A stretch of DNA of 8,312 nucleotides, taken from the NCBI GenBank assembly GCA_937967765.1, contig CALCML010000252.1:1-8312 (forward strand), given 5' to 3'. Of the stretch, positions 1 to 6,723 are shown piece after piece. Within the stretch, counting starts at the first letter, position 1. Each line of letters starts with the position of its first letter. Origin of the DNA: an uncultured Carnobacterium sp. GTDB lineage: Bacteria; Bacillota; Bacilli; Lactobacillales; Aerococcaceae. The translations under genes and the position numbers were made by a program. Under the pieces are notes generated by a model. That model saw only the letters and a program-made list of their open reading frames with translations. It made no database searches and had not been told where the DNA came from.

Positions 1-74
1 TTGTTGTTATTACATGCAGCTAAAGTTACTAATGAAGCAGCACCTAATAAACCAGCAATTGCTTTTTTGTTCAT
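1..74 (-). CDS. N-terminus of a lipoprotein, probably peptide ABC transporter substrate-binding protein (OppA-like), cut by window edge
   Basis: Only the first 24 codons are in the window. They start with ATG at 72-74, behind a good ribosome site (GGAGGG, complement of 81-86, 7 nt spacing before the start region). The peptide has a short basic start (MNKK), a hydrophobic stretch and the lipobox LAAC with cysteine at residue 21, followed by an Asn-rich linker. This is a classic type II signal peptide, so the protein should be exported and anchored to the outer face of the membrane by a lipid on the cysteine. The assignment as an oligopeptide-binding protein is inferred from the oppBCDF operon on the same strand just beyond acpP. 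Nothing in the visible residues proves the substrate. It has its own promoter (115-143), so it need not be co-transcribed with the permease genes. Confidence 0.75.
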   Translation of the reverse strand, partial: MNKKAIAGLLGAASLVTLAACNNN

Positions 75-114
75 GTGTTTCCCTCCAAATTGGAATGATA
101 TTAGAATAACTTAA

Positions 115-143
115 ATGATACTCCCATTCCCATCTTACTGCAA
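115..143 (-). promoter_or_regulatory. Strong sigma-A promoter for the lipoprotein gene
   Basis: On the minus strand there is a -35 box TTGCAG (138-143), a 17-bp spacer and a -10 box TATCAT (115-120). The predicted start is near 108, giving a leader of about 35 nt that ends in GGAGGG. Box quality, ideal spacing and position directly upstream of the lipoprotein start make this one of the clearest promoters in the window. A separate strong promoter fits the usual need for more binding protein than permease. Confidence 0.75.
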
Positions 144-319
144 CCTTTATTTTGCTTTCTCACCATTTTTTTATCGAACTCTCATCTATTCTTAACCACA
201 AAAATCCCGTCATTATCGCGTTTCCGACACATTACAACCCATTTGTCCACGAATAAAGGACATTTCTTTCTTCTTTTTTCTTAACATTCGCATTCTATCA
301 ACGTTTCTGGCAGAAGCAC

Positions 320-349
320 AAAAAAACCGGAAGTTTCCACTTCCGGTTT
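320..349 (-). terminator. Rho-independent terminator of acpP
   Basis: There is a perfect 11-bp inverted repeat (324-334 with 339-349) with a 4-nt loop. On the minus strand it is followed by a run of seven T (complement of 320-326). It lies about 10 nt past the acpP stop codon. It separates acpP from the downstream lipoprotein gene. Confidence 0.9.
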
Positions 350-359
350 CCCCATTTTC

Positions 360-599
360 TTATTGATGACTTGCAATGTAATTCACTGCGTCTCCAATTG
401 TTGAAATGTTTTCTGCATCTTCGTCAGAAATTTGAACACCAAATTCGTCTTCTAATTCCATAACTAATTCCACAACATCTAGTGAATCTGCACCTAAGTC
501 TTGTTGGAATGTCATGCCTTCCGTTACTGTTGAAGCATCTACGCTAAAACGGTTTGCAATCAGTTGAGCTACTTTATCAAAAACTTCTTGATTTGACAT
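360..599 (-). CDS. acpP: Acyl carrier protein
   Basis: This is a 79-residue acidic protein of standard ACP length. It carries the phosphopantetheine attachment motif GADSLD with the modified serine at residue 39, and the typical acidic recognition helix after it ([12 protein letters not shown]). The holo form carries growing acyl chains as thioesters in the cytoplasm for type II fatty acid synthesis and hands them to phospholipid acyltransferases. The ATG at 597-599 follows a GGGAG ribosome site. The gene is flanked by its own promoter (710-738) and terminator (320-349), so it is probably monocistronic. It is not next to fab, plsX or fabD genes here, which leaves open that it is a second or relocated ACP. 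A carrier for some other pathway is less likely because the motif and helix sequence match the housekeeping form closely. Confidence 0.96.
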   Translation of the reverse strand: MSNQEVFDKVAQLIANRFSVDASTVTEGMTFQQDLGADSLDVVELVMELEDEFGVQISDEDAENISTIGDAVNYIASHQ

Positions 600-705
600 A
601 ACTTTCTCTCCCTTCTCATTAAGGTCTATATTAGGTACTGCACCATTTCGGGCAGATCCCGTCCCTCCGCTACGCTGTGCGGGCTATCCTCTTAGTGGAT
701 AGTAC
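600..705 (-). promoter_or_regulatory. Structured 5' leader of acpP
   Basis: From the predicted start near 703 to the acpP ATG there are about 100 nt. They are more GC-rich than the surroundings and contain three successive small inverted repeats: 684-689 with 697-702 (6 bp), 667-670 with 679-682 (4 bp plus a wobble), and 649-652 with 658-661 (4 bp, 5-nt loop). GTACT at 635-639 could pair with AGTAC at 701-705 to close the set, although this competes by two bases with the first hairpin. I recognise no named riboswitch class. It may be a regulatory or stabilising leader, or a small repeat element inserted between promoter and gene. Confidence 0.4.
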
Positions 706-709
706 TGTT

Positions 710-738
710 ATTTTACAGAATTCTTTCGAAAATGTCCA
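710..738 (-). promoter_or_regulatory. Sigma-A promoter of acpP
   Basis: The minus strand shows a -35 box TGGACA (733-738) and a -10 box TAAAAT (710-715), each one base from consensus, with a 17-bp spacer. Its placement between the end of oppF and acpP, with no convincing terminator after oppF, means acpP may receive both its own transcripts and some read-through from the opp operon. Confidence 0.75.
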
Positions 739-782
739 TACCTTCAATGAAAAGTACGATTTTCTTAGCGTTTTCTTATTAA

Positions 783-1676
783 TTAACGAAGGACATAATG
801 CCCTGGTTCCACCTCTTGTAACGTGGCTTCTTCGCTAAACTCTTCTCCTTTATATACCAGACGTTTGCGATTCTTTTCTTCGCGCGGGTCTGGAAGAGGA
901 ATCGCTGAAAGCAGGCTCTTTGTATACGGATGTTGCGGATTATTATATACGCATTCCGCTGAACCTAACTCCACGATACGACCACGATACATCACGGCGA
1001 TACGGTCGCTGATATATTTCACCATGGATAAGTCATGGGCGATAAATAAATACGTAAGGCCGATTTCTTTTTGTAATCTCTTGAGTAAGTTCACAATTTG
1101 CGCTTGAATCGATACGTCTAGCGCTGAAATGGCCTCATCACAGACGATGAATTTTGGATTCACGGCTAAAGCACGCGCAATCCCAATCCGTTGACGTTGA
1201 CCGCCTGAGAATTCATGCGGATAACGGTTGGCATGTTCTTTATTCAATCCAACTGTTTCAAGCAGTTCATCCACCATCGCATCACGCTCTTCTGCCGTTT
1301 TCGCAATCCCGTGAATATCAATGCCTTCTGCGATAATATCACGCACTTTCATACGGCCATCGAGCGACGCATATGGATCTTGGAAAATCATCTGCGCTTC
1401 TTTACGAAACTCGAGTAATTCTTTCCCTTTTTTCAAGTTCGCGATGTCTTTCCCTTCGAAGAGAATCTCGCCATCGGTTGGTTTATATAAACGAAGCAAG
1501 GCACGTCCAGTTGTTGATTTTCCAGAACCTGATTCCCCAACGAGACCGAATGTTTCGCCTTCGAAAATATCAAAGGAAATATCATCGATGGCCTTCACCA
1601 CATTTTTCTTCGAACCAAAATACTGTTTTAAGTGTTTCACTTCTACCAGTTTTTTTCTGTTTTCTGTATTAGTCAT
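783..1676 (-). CDS. oppF: Oligopeptide ABC transporter, ATP-binding subunit OppF
   Basis: This is a 297-residue nucleotide-binding subunit of the peptide importer. It has Walker A GESGSGKST (47-55), the Q-loop MIFQDP (around 99), the ABC signature FSGGQ (155-159), Walker B FIVCDE (175-180), the H-loop histidine (213), and the C-terminal oligopeptide-family tail starting HPYTKSLLSAIPLPDP. It pairs with OppD on the cytoplasmic side of OppB/OppC and hydrolyses ATP to drive uptake. An in-frame ATG lies 7 codons upstream (1697), but that stretch contains the GGAGG site itself (1685-1689). This site sits 8 nt before the ATG at 1674-1676, so the shorter start is preferred. The gene overlaps the end of oppD by 8 nt, which suggests translational coupling. 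It is the last gene of the operon. Confidence 0.93.
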   Translation of the reverse strand: MTNTENRKKLVEVKHLKQYFGSKKNVVKAIDDISFDIFEGETFGLVGESGSGKSTTGRALLRLYKPTDGEILFEGKDIANLKKGKELLEFRKEAQMIFQDPYASLDGRMKVRDIIAEGIDIHGIAKTAEERDAMVDELLETVGLNKEHANRYPHEFSGGQRQRIGIARALAVNPKFIVCDEAISALDVSIQAQIVNLLKRLQKEIGLTYLFIAHDLSMVKYISDRIAVMYRGRIVELGSAECVYNNPQHPYTKSLLSAIPLPDPREEKNRKRLVYKGEEFSEEATLQEVEPGHYVLR

Positions 1677-2715
1677 GCGCCTGTCCTCCTTCTCCATAGA
1701 AGATGTTGCGTCTTCTTACGATTTCTTCTGGAACAGGTACTTTTGGAGCACGAGGGTCCAAGAGCCATGTCGCTGCAAAGTGCGTTGGACTCACTTCAAA
1801 CATCGGCGGTTCCTTCACACGGTCAATCTCGAGCGCCACATCACTACGAAGTGCAAACGCATCTCCGACTGGTGGGTCGAGTAAGTCTGGCGGGCTTCCT
1901 GGAATTGCATAGAGCGTATCTCCTGTATGCAACGTTGGCATTGAACGTAATAATCCCCAAGTATACGGATGTTGCGGATTGTAAAATACTTCATCTGCCG
2001 TTCCTACTTCAACGACTTTTCCGGCATACATCACGGCGACACGGTCTGCGACATTCGCCACCACACCGAGGTCATGCGTGATAAAGATAATTGCCATTTG
2101 GAATTGTTGTTGAAGCTCTTTTAAAAGCTCTAAAATTTGTGCTTGAATCGTCACGTCGAGCGCTGTTGTCGGTTCATCGGCAATCAGCACATCTGGATTA
2201 CATGCCAAGGCAATAGCGATGACAATCCGTTGACGTTGCCCACCAGAGAATTGGTGAGGATATTGTTTCATACGCTCTTTGGCATTTGGAATCCCTACAA
2301 GCTCTAACAATTCTTCTGCACGTTTGTTGGCTTCTTCTTTTGAAGCTTTCTCGTGCTTAATAATCACTTCTGTAATTTGTTTTCCAATCTTCATCGTAGG
2401 ATCGAGTGATGTCATTGGGTCTTGGAAAATCATAGCGATTTCCTTCCCACGAATCGATTGCATATCGCGTTCGCTCTTTTCTAGAATATTTTCACCTTTA
2501 AAAGTGATAGATCCTTCTTTCACGACCGCATTATTCGATAATAGTTTCATAACACTTTTGGCAGTCACACTTTTTCCTGAACCGGACTCACCAACAAGAG
2601 CGAGTGTTTCGCCTTTTTGTAACTTCAGATTCACTCCACGAATCGCTTGTACTTCTCCCGCAAATGTTTCGAAGTGGATTCGTAAGTTTTCAATCGATAA
2701 AATAGTTTCGCTCAT
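1669..2715 (-). CDS. oppD: Oligopeptide ABC transporter, ATP-binding subunit OppD
   Basis: This is a 348-residue ATPase partner of OppF. Visible motifs are Walker A GESGSGKS (42-49), Q-loop FQDPMTSLD (97-105), signature FSGGQRQR (156-163), Walker B VLIADEP (176-182), H-loop THD (213-215), and the family tail HPYTWGLLRSMPTL with IPGSPPDLL. The start ATG at 2713-2715 has GGAGG 6 nt upstream, inside the 10-nt gap after oppC. In many OppD/DppD proteins the tail carries four cysteines (C-x5-C-x6-C and a later C-W). Here these positions are D285, S291, D298 and T316, so no metal or iron-sulfur cluster can form. From memory, AmiE-type proteins of streptococci share this cysteine-free tail, so it looks like a lineage variant rather than damage. 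Confidence 0.95.
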   Translation of the reverse strand: MSETILSIENLRIHFETFAGEVQAIRGVNLKLQKGETLALVGESGSGKSVTAKSVMKLLSNNAVVKEGSITFKGENILEKSERDMQSIRGKEIAMIFQDPMTSLDPTMKIGKQITEVIIKHEKASKEEANKRAEELLELVGIPNAKERMKQYPHQFSGGQRQRIVIAIALACNPDVLIADEPTTALDVTIQAQILELLKELQQQFQMAIIFITHDLGVVANVADRVAVMYAGKVVEVGTADEVFYNPQHPYTWGLLRSMPTLHTGDTLYAIPGSPPDLLDPPVGDAFALRSDVALEIDRVKEPPMFEVSPTHFAATWLLDPRAPKVPVPEEIVRRRNIFYGEGGQAHD

Positions 2716-2725
2716 TCGAATCCTC

Positions 2726-3718
2726 CTAGTCTTTCATTTTCGGGTCAAAGGCATCTCGTAAACCGTCTGCCAATAAGTTAAAGCTAATCATTAGAACACA
2801 GAGCACTCCTGAAGGGAACCACATCAAGTGAGGATACAGACGGAATGTTTTGTATCCACCGTTAATAAGGGCTCCAAGAGACGCATCCGGGCTCGGAATC
2901 CCGATTCCAAGGAAGCTTAAGAAGGCTTCAAAGAAAATCGCTGATGGGATGGAGAACATTGTCTGAATGATGATTAAACCGGCCATGTTTGGCAATAAGT
3001 GTTTAAAAGCAATCTTCCAGAAACTTTGCCCTAGCGCACGAGATGCTAAGATATATTCTAAATTCTTTTGTTTCAAGGTTTGCGCACGAACGACACGCGC
3101 CATGGTTACCCAGCTAGTAAACCCAATCGCGATAATAATCGACACGAGACCTGGTTTTAATACGAGTAACATCAATACAAGGATGATTAAGTTTGGAATT
3201 GCTGAGATGATTTCTAAGAAACGTTGCATCACAGTATCCACACGTCCGCCGAACCATCCAGAAATAATTCCGTATGTCACACCAATCGTAATATCAAACA
3301 ACGCTGCCACAAAAGCGATAATGAGCGATGTTTGTGTCCCGTAAAGCACACGTGAGAATAAGTCACGACCAAGGTTATCTGTTCCAAAGAAGAAGTTTAC
3401 GCCTTCTGGAACTCCTTGTTGCGCATACACATCGACGCCGTTACGGTATCCGTTGAAGAGACCTGGAATACGCGCTGGTAAGTTAGCAAATTCAGTGTTT
3501 TGTTCCAATGGATCAAATGGTGCAATGACTGGTGCTAAGACTGCTAGTAATACAATCACTAGAATGATAAAGAGCGATACTAAGGCTCCTTTATTTTTCG
3601 TCAATCGTCTCCATGAATCTTGTAAGAAGTTGAGAGAAGGTGCAGCGATTTTTTCACGGTCAGCACTATGCGTTAAATCCACACGTTGGAATAACTCTTT
3701 TTCTGTTAATTCTGCCAT
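2726..3718 (-). CDS. oppC: Oligopeptide ABC transporter, permease OppC
   Basis: This is a 330-residue integral membrane permease. A cytoplasmic N-terminus of about 40 residues precedes a first membrane helix (about 45-67). An extracellular segment of about 45 residues follows, ending in the family motif FFGTDNLGRDLFSR, and then come five further hydrophobic segments. The EAA coupling loop that docks onto the ATPases is at about 221-244 (EYILASRALG...KHLLPN). OppB and OppC form the translocation path. The ATG at 3716-3718 overlaps the oppB stop by one base (TAATG), behind a GGAGG site inside the oppB end, which is typical of coupled translation in a subunit operon. I see no frameshift or missing segment. 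Confidence 0.94.
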   Translation of the reverse strand: MAELTEKELFQRVDLTHSADREKIAAPSLNFLQDSWRRLTKNKGALVSLFIILVIVLLAVLAPVIAPFDPLEQNTEFANLPARIPGLFNGYRNGVDVYAQQGVPEGVNFFFGTDNLGRDLFSRVLYGTQTSLIIAFVAALFDITIGVTYGIISGWFGGRVDTVMQRFLEIISAIPNLIILVLMLLVLKPGLVSIIIAIGFTSWVTMARVVRAQTLKQKNLEYILASRALGQSFWKIAFKHLLPNMAGLIIIQTMFSIPSAIFFEAFLSFLGIGIPSPDASLGALINGGYKTFRLYPHLMWFPSGVLCVLMISFNLLADGLRDAFDPKMKD

Positions 3719-4662
3719 TACGCTTCCCCTCCTTCATCAGTAATACGAATACGAGGATCAATCCATCCGTATAGCAAGTCTACAATTAAAATCACAAATA
3801 CGAGCAATGCAGAGTAAAGCATTGTTACTCCCATAATCGTTGGGTAATCATTCGTTAAAATTGATTTTACAAACTGTTCCCCAATCCCAGGAATCGCGAA
3901 GATGTTTTCGATGACCATCGACCCTGTCATGAGTCCAACGAGCATTGGTCCAAGAATGGTCACAAGCGGAATAATCGCATTTCTAAATCCATGCTTGAAC
4001 GCGACTTCGAAACGGCTTAAGCCCTTCGCACGCGCCAATTCAATATAGTCCGAATGCAATACTTCTACCATTTCCGTTCTTACAAAACGCGCCGAATCGG
4101 CAATCGGTGAAATCGCCAGCGCCATTGTTGGAAGAATCGAAGAGACAAACCCTTGATTCCATAGCGCAATCGGTAGAATTGGGAAAATCACTCCAAAGAC
4201 TAATTGAAGCACTACGGCAAACACGAAACTTGGAACCGAGCGTCCGATAATCGCAAAGAATGTTGCAAGTGTGTCTACCCATGTGTTTTGTTTCATGGCT
4301 GCAATCATCCCTAGAAGTGAACCAACGATGGTCCCGAAGATTAAGGCTTGGAACCCTAATTGGAAACTTGGTCCTACACGCGAGAAAATCAAGTTTGCGA
4401 CAGTTGAGTTATATTGGAACGATTGTCCAAAGTCTAAACGGAATAATCCAGTAATGTAAATCAAATATTGAACAAATACAGGCTTGTCGAGACCGTACTT
4501 GGCATTCATAATTTCTAGTTGTGCCTGCGTTAACTGTTCTTCATTGGCATATGGAGACCCAGGTAATAGTTTCATTAGAAAGAATGTAATCGTAGCAATC
4601 AGGAATAAGGTTAGGAACATGTAAAATACACGTTTCCCGATATATTTTAAATAGTTTTTCAA
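3718..4662 (-). CDS. oppB: Oligopeptide ABC transporter, permease OppB
   Basis: This is a 314-residue membrane permease with a first helix at about 12-32, the family-typical MKLLPGSPY segment, the periplasm-side FRLDFGQSF motif (74-82), and the EAA coupling loop at about 206-228 (YIELARAKGLS...KHGFRN). The late motif VIENIFAIPGIG is also family-typical. It is the first gene of the operon. The start codon is TTG (complement of 4660-4662). It is chosen because GGAGG lies 7 nt upstream (4670-4674) and the reading MKNYLKYIGKRVF matches the usual short cytoplasmic N-terminus. A TTG start on the first gene may lower translation initiation relative to the ATG-started genes downstream. Confidence 0.94.
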   Translation of the reverse strand: MKNYLKYIGKRVFYMFLTLFLIATITFFLMKLLPGSPYANEEQLTQAQLEIMNAKYGLDKPVFVQYLIYITGLFRLDFGQSFQYNSTVANLIFSRVGPSFQLGFQALIFGTIVGSLLGMIAAMKQNTWVDTLATFFAIIGRSVPSFVFAVVLQLVFGVIFPILPIALWNQGFVSSILPTMALAISPIADSARFVRTEMVEVLHSDYIELARAKGLSRFEVAFKHGFRNAIIPLVTILGPMLVGLMTGSMVIENIFAIPGIGEQFVKSILTNDYPTIMGVTMLYSALLVFVILIVDLLYGWIDPRIRITDEGGEA

Positions 4663-4696
4663 CTCTGCACCTCCATCGATATCTTAATTCTGTTTC

Positions 4697-4726
4697 ATCA
4701 TACTATCTAAAGAATTAAAGTTTCAA
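4697..4726 (-). promoter_or_regulatory. Promoter of the oppBCDF operon
   Basis: The minus strand shows a -35 box TTGAAA (4721-4726), an 18-bp spacer and a -10 box TATGAT (4697-4702, five of six consensus bases). The predicted start is near 4690, giving a leader of about 25-30 nt to the TTG start. No other promoter-like site was seen inside the operon, and the gene gaps are too short for one. Confidence 0.65.
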
Positions 4727-4736
4727 CTAATTAGTT
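4725..4736. promoter_or_regulatory. Perfect 12-bp palindrome at the opp -35 box (possible operator)
   Basis: The sequence AACTAATTAGTT is a perfect palindrome, with near-symmetric TTC/GAA flanks. It overlaps the edge of the opp -35 box and lies about 12 bp upstream of the -35 box of the divergent gene. A repressor bound there could block opp. It does not match the CodY consensus (AATTTTCNGAAAATT). AT-rich palindromes of this length can also arise by chance, so this is a candidate only. Confidence 0.3.
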
Positions 4737-4748
4737 TCAGGCTAGCCG

Positions 4749-4777
4749 TTGCGCATTGCCCAAAGTTCTGCTACAGT
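4749..4777 (+). promoter_or_regulatory. Extended -10 promoter for the small membrane-protein gene
   Basis: The plus strand has TTGCGC (4749-4754), a 17-bp spacer and TACAGT (4772-4777) preceded by TGC, which forms an extended -10 element that can compensate for the weak -35. The predicted start is near 4784, leaving about 24 nt of leader containing the AAGGAGG ribosome site. Confidence 0.5.
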
Positions 4778-4807
4778 GAAAAGAACGACACGAAAAGGAG
4801 GGAGCTT

Positions 4808-5128
4808 ATGTCATTCGACTACAAAAAAATAGGACTCATCTCAGGAATCCTACTATTATTATGCGCATTGTATGTAACTTTAACTAGCGGCTTTAGTCTT
4901 CTCGCCCTCAGCAACGCGCTTTTTATGTGCGCACTTGTCTGTTTAATGCTGGGCATCTTTGCCTATTTAAATCGTACCGACTTCTTCACTCTTTTTCTGA
5001 AGAGCTTCACTCCTAATAAGGAGCACAAAAAGCATACTCTCTTTACCGCATCATCGACCCTCCTCTTTTTAGAGGTAGCTGCGGTTCTGGGAATTCTATC
5101 CATTTTATCCGGAATCTTCCTATTATAA
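4808..5128 (+). CDS. Small three-helix membrane protein (DUF3899-like)
   Basis: This is a 106-residue hydrophobic protein with three predicted membrane segments (about 9-28, 33-54 and 86-106). A polar, basic loop lies between the second and third (about 66-80, with KEHKKH). The stretch SNALFM...LGIFAYLNRTDFF resembles the DUF3899 family of Firmicutes, recalled from family style and not checked by search. There is no signal peptidase or lipoprotein site and no catalytic motif. Support for its being real comes from a strong AAGGAGG site 7-8 nt before ATG, an upstream promoter and a terminator right after the stop. It is the only plus-strand gene in the window and is divergent from opp. Its function is unknown, and the shared intergenic region could link its expression to opp. 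Confidence 0.8.
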   Translation: MSFDYKKIGLISGILLLLCALYVTLTSGFSLLALSNALFMCALVCLMLGIFAYLNRTDFFTLFLKSFTPNKEHKKHTLFTASSTLLFLEVAAVLGILSILSGIFLL

Positions 5129-5140
5129 TTATAAAATGAA

Positions 5141-5174
5141 AAGCCGTGTCCTCTATCATTAAAGGGCACGGCTT
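5141..5174. terminator. Bidirectional terminator between convergent genes
   Basis: An 11-bp stem (5141-5151 with 5164-5174, one G-T pair) has a 12-nt loop. On the plus strand it is followed by CTTTTT and ends the small membrane-protein gene. On the minus strand it begins about 9 nt after the ylbG stop and is followed by TTTTC and an AT-rich tract. It should stop transcription from both sides. Confidence 0.85.
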
Positions 5175-5182
5175 CTTTTTGA

Positions 5183-5479
5183 TTATAGTTCTGCAGCTTT
5201 TTTCTCTGCTTTTTCTTTTTCGATTTCCTCACGTAATTCAGGAAGAATCTGCGTGAAATCCATACGAAGTTCTTGTCGCAATGACGGCTCCACTTTACGA
5301 ACGAAGTGGAATGTCGATAAGCGTTCCATCACGCTTTCGGCTTCATCTTTAGCAACATATAAATAGATGTATTTTAAGCGTTTTGAAATATAGTGAATAT
5401 TCCCAAACTTCTTCAACTGTTTAATTGGTTTCAATGTATACAACCAAACAACGAGTGCTTGTCTTTCTTGTTGCTCCAT
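5183..5479 (-). CDS. ylbG: YlbG family protein (UPF0298 / DUF2129)
   Basis: This is a 98-residue cytoplasmic protein with the family signature KFGNIHYISKRLKYIYLYV at about 25-43, followed by a segment FVRKVEPS (59-66) near the middle. The C-terminal 20 or so residues are a charged Lys/Glu helix (EIEKEKAEKKAAEL). The family is Firmicute-specific and small; no reaction is known. Its fold looks like a ferredoxin-like alpha/beta unit by pattern (inference). The ATG at 5477-5479 follows an AGGGAG ribosome site, and the gene starts 23 nt after ftsW ends, so it is the last gene of the ylaN-ftsW-ylbG transcript. In Bacillus subtilis ylbG lies not far from ftsW, so the linkage is an old one. Confidence 0.88.
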   Translation of the reverse strand: MEQQERQALVVWLYTLKPIKQLKKFGNIHYISKRLKYIYLYVAKDEAESVMERLSTFHFVRKVEPSLRQELRMDFTQILPELREEIEKEKAEKKAAEL

Positions 5480-5502
5480 TGTTTCTCCCTTCTACATAGC
5501 TT

Positions 5503-6711
5503 TTAATTCGATAATTTTTCTTCTTCCTCTTCTGGAAGACCTTCTCTTGTTGGTGGCGGCGTTTGTTCGCGACTTTCTTTATCGCGTCGGATAGCCCATA
5601 GTACTAAACCGATTCCGGCACTGGAAGCAAAGAAGCTCGACCCACCGTAACTAATCAGCGGTAATGGTACCCCTGTTAAAGGCGCTACCCCAACGAGCGC
5701 TCCGATATTAATTCCTGATTGAATCAAGAATAAAATCGCCACACCGTAACATAAATATTTTCCAAAAAGATTACGACATTTATTCCCTTTACGGATAATC
5801 GCGATGATTAACCCAAAAATCGCAAGAAGGAGAATAAAGATTGTAATAAATCCTAACTCTTCGCCGACAATCGCTAAAATAAAGTCGGTATGGGCTTCTG
5901 GTAGGAACCCCGTTTTTTGAACAGAATTCGATAACCCTGTCCCAATCCAGCTACCTCTTGATAACCCAAGATAGCCTTGAATCGATTGATAACCAGCACC
6001 TGTTGGATCGCTCCACGGATTATGGAATGATGTAAAACGGCTTAATTGGTACGCTTTTAATCCAAATTTCTCAAAAATCGAAGCGTCTAAATAAGTGAGG
6101 CTATATAGTCCAGCAAAGACTACGCCCCAAATCGCTAGTGCGCGGTTTGAGACACCTGTCATAAGACCTAATAGTACGGCAACCCCAGCAATAATGATAG
6201 ACGTTCCTAAGTCCGGTTGAAGCATGACCATTCCGATGAAGAAAGCCGTAATTCCAGCTGGGATGAGATAGAATCTCCAGTCGCGTTTACTACGTTCGCT
6301 CTTACTATAAATATAAGCCGATGTCCAAATTACAAACAGTTTAACCAATTCGGACGGTTGTAAGCTGAAGAGTTTCAAGTTAATCCAACTCTTCGCCCCG
6401 TTTACACCGGGTGTAAATAATACGATCACGAGCAGGATAAAAATCACACCTGCTACTCCCATCATGACTTTTTGATTCTTCAAGAATTTCTCAGGAAGAA
6501 CGGAAATCCCTAGCGCCATAAAAATACCGATGATGATAAAGACAAATTGCTTCACCATAAACGCTTCTGAGTTTCCTTGATTGGCAAGAGCGTAATAACT
6601 ACTTGCGCTATAAATCATGACGAGTCCGAAAATTGAAAGTACCGAATACAACCCCATAATGAGCGGGTCCACATTGAGAAGGTGCTTCATTTTTTCATGA
6701 AAGTTTAACAC
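5503..6711 (-). CDS. ftsW: Cell division peptidoglycan polymerase FtsW (SEDS family)
   Basis: This 402-residue protein has about ten membrane helices. SEDS landmarks are GAKSWI (105-110), QPSELVKLF (118-126), QPDLGT (165-170), PEAHTDFI (271-278) with the putative catalytic Asp276, and PLISYGGSS (351-359). It polymerises glycan strands from lipid II at the septum together with a class B PBP. FtsW is preferred over RodA because of the ylaN neighbour, the short N-terminus and the charged tail, which carries five consecutive glutamates near the end. The start is GTG (6709-6711), supported by GAGGAGG 6 nt upstream overlapping the ylaN stop. An internal ATG at 6688-6690 would lack such a site. The flippase role once proposed for the family is less favoured. 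Confidence 0.93.
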   Translation of the reverse strand: MLNFHEKMKHLLNVDPLIMGLYSVLSIFGLVMIYSASSYYALANQGNSEAFMVKQFVFIIIGIFMALGISVLPEKFLKNQKVMMGVAGVIFILLVIVLFTPGVNGAKSWINLKLFSLQPSELVKLFVIWTSAYIYSKSERSKRDWRFYLIPAGITAFFIGMVMLQPDLGTSIIIAGVAVLLGLMTGVSNRALAIWGVVFAGLYSLTYLDASIFEKFGLKAYQLSRFTSFHNPWSDPTGAGYQSIQGYLGLSRGSWIGTGLSNSVQKTGFLPEAHTDFILAIVGEELGFITIFILLLAIFGLIIAIIRKGNKCRNLFGKYLCYGVAILFLIQSGINIGALVGVAPLTGVPLPLISYGGSSFFASSAGIGLVLWAIRRDKESREQTPPPTREGLPEEEEEKLSN

Positions 6712-6723
6712 GTCAAGCCTCCT

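Noticed and set aside
625..645. FapR operator in the acpP leader (AGTACCTAATA on the minus strand)
   Set aside because: Only one half resembles the site. The symmetric second half is absent, and FapR is not usual in Lactobacillales. The FabT palindrome is not present either.
739..782. Terminator after oppF
   Set aside because: Only weak A/T complementarity (GAAAA with TTTTC) is present, with no GC stem and no T tract. Read-through toward acpP is possible.
1677..1697. Upstream ATG at 1697 as the oppF start
   Set aside because: The codons 1677-1697 contain the GGAGG that serves the ATG at 1676, and no ribosome site precedes 1697.
823..4459. Several plus-strand reading frames of 60-187 codons across opp
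   Set aside because: They are antisense to convincing opp genes, lack ribosome sites and show low-complexity Ser/Phe/Arg-rich translations typical of shadow frames.
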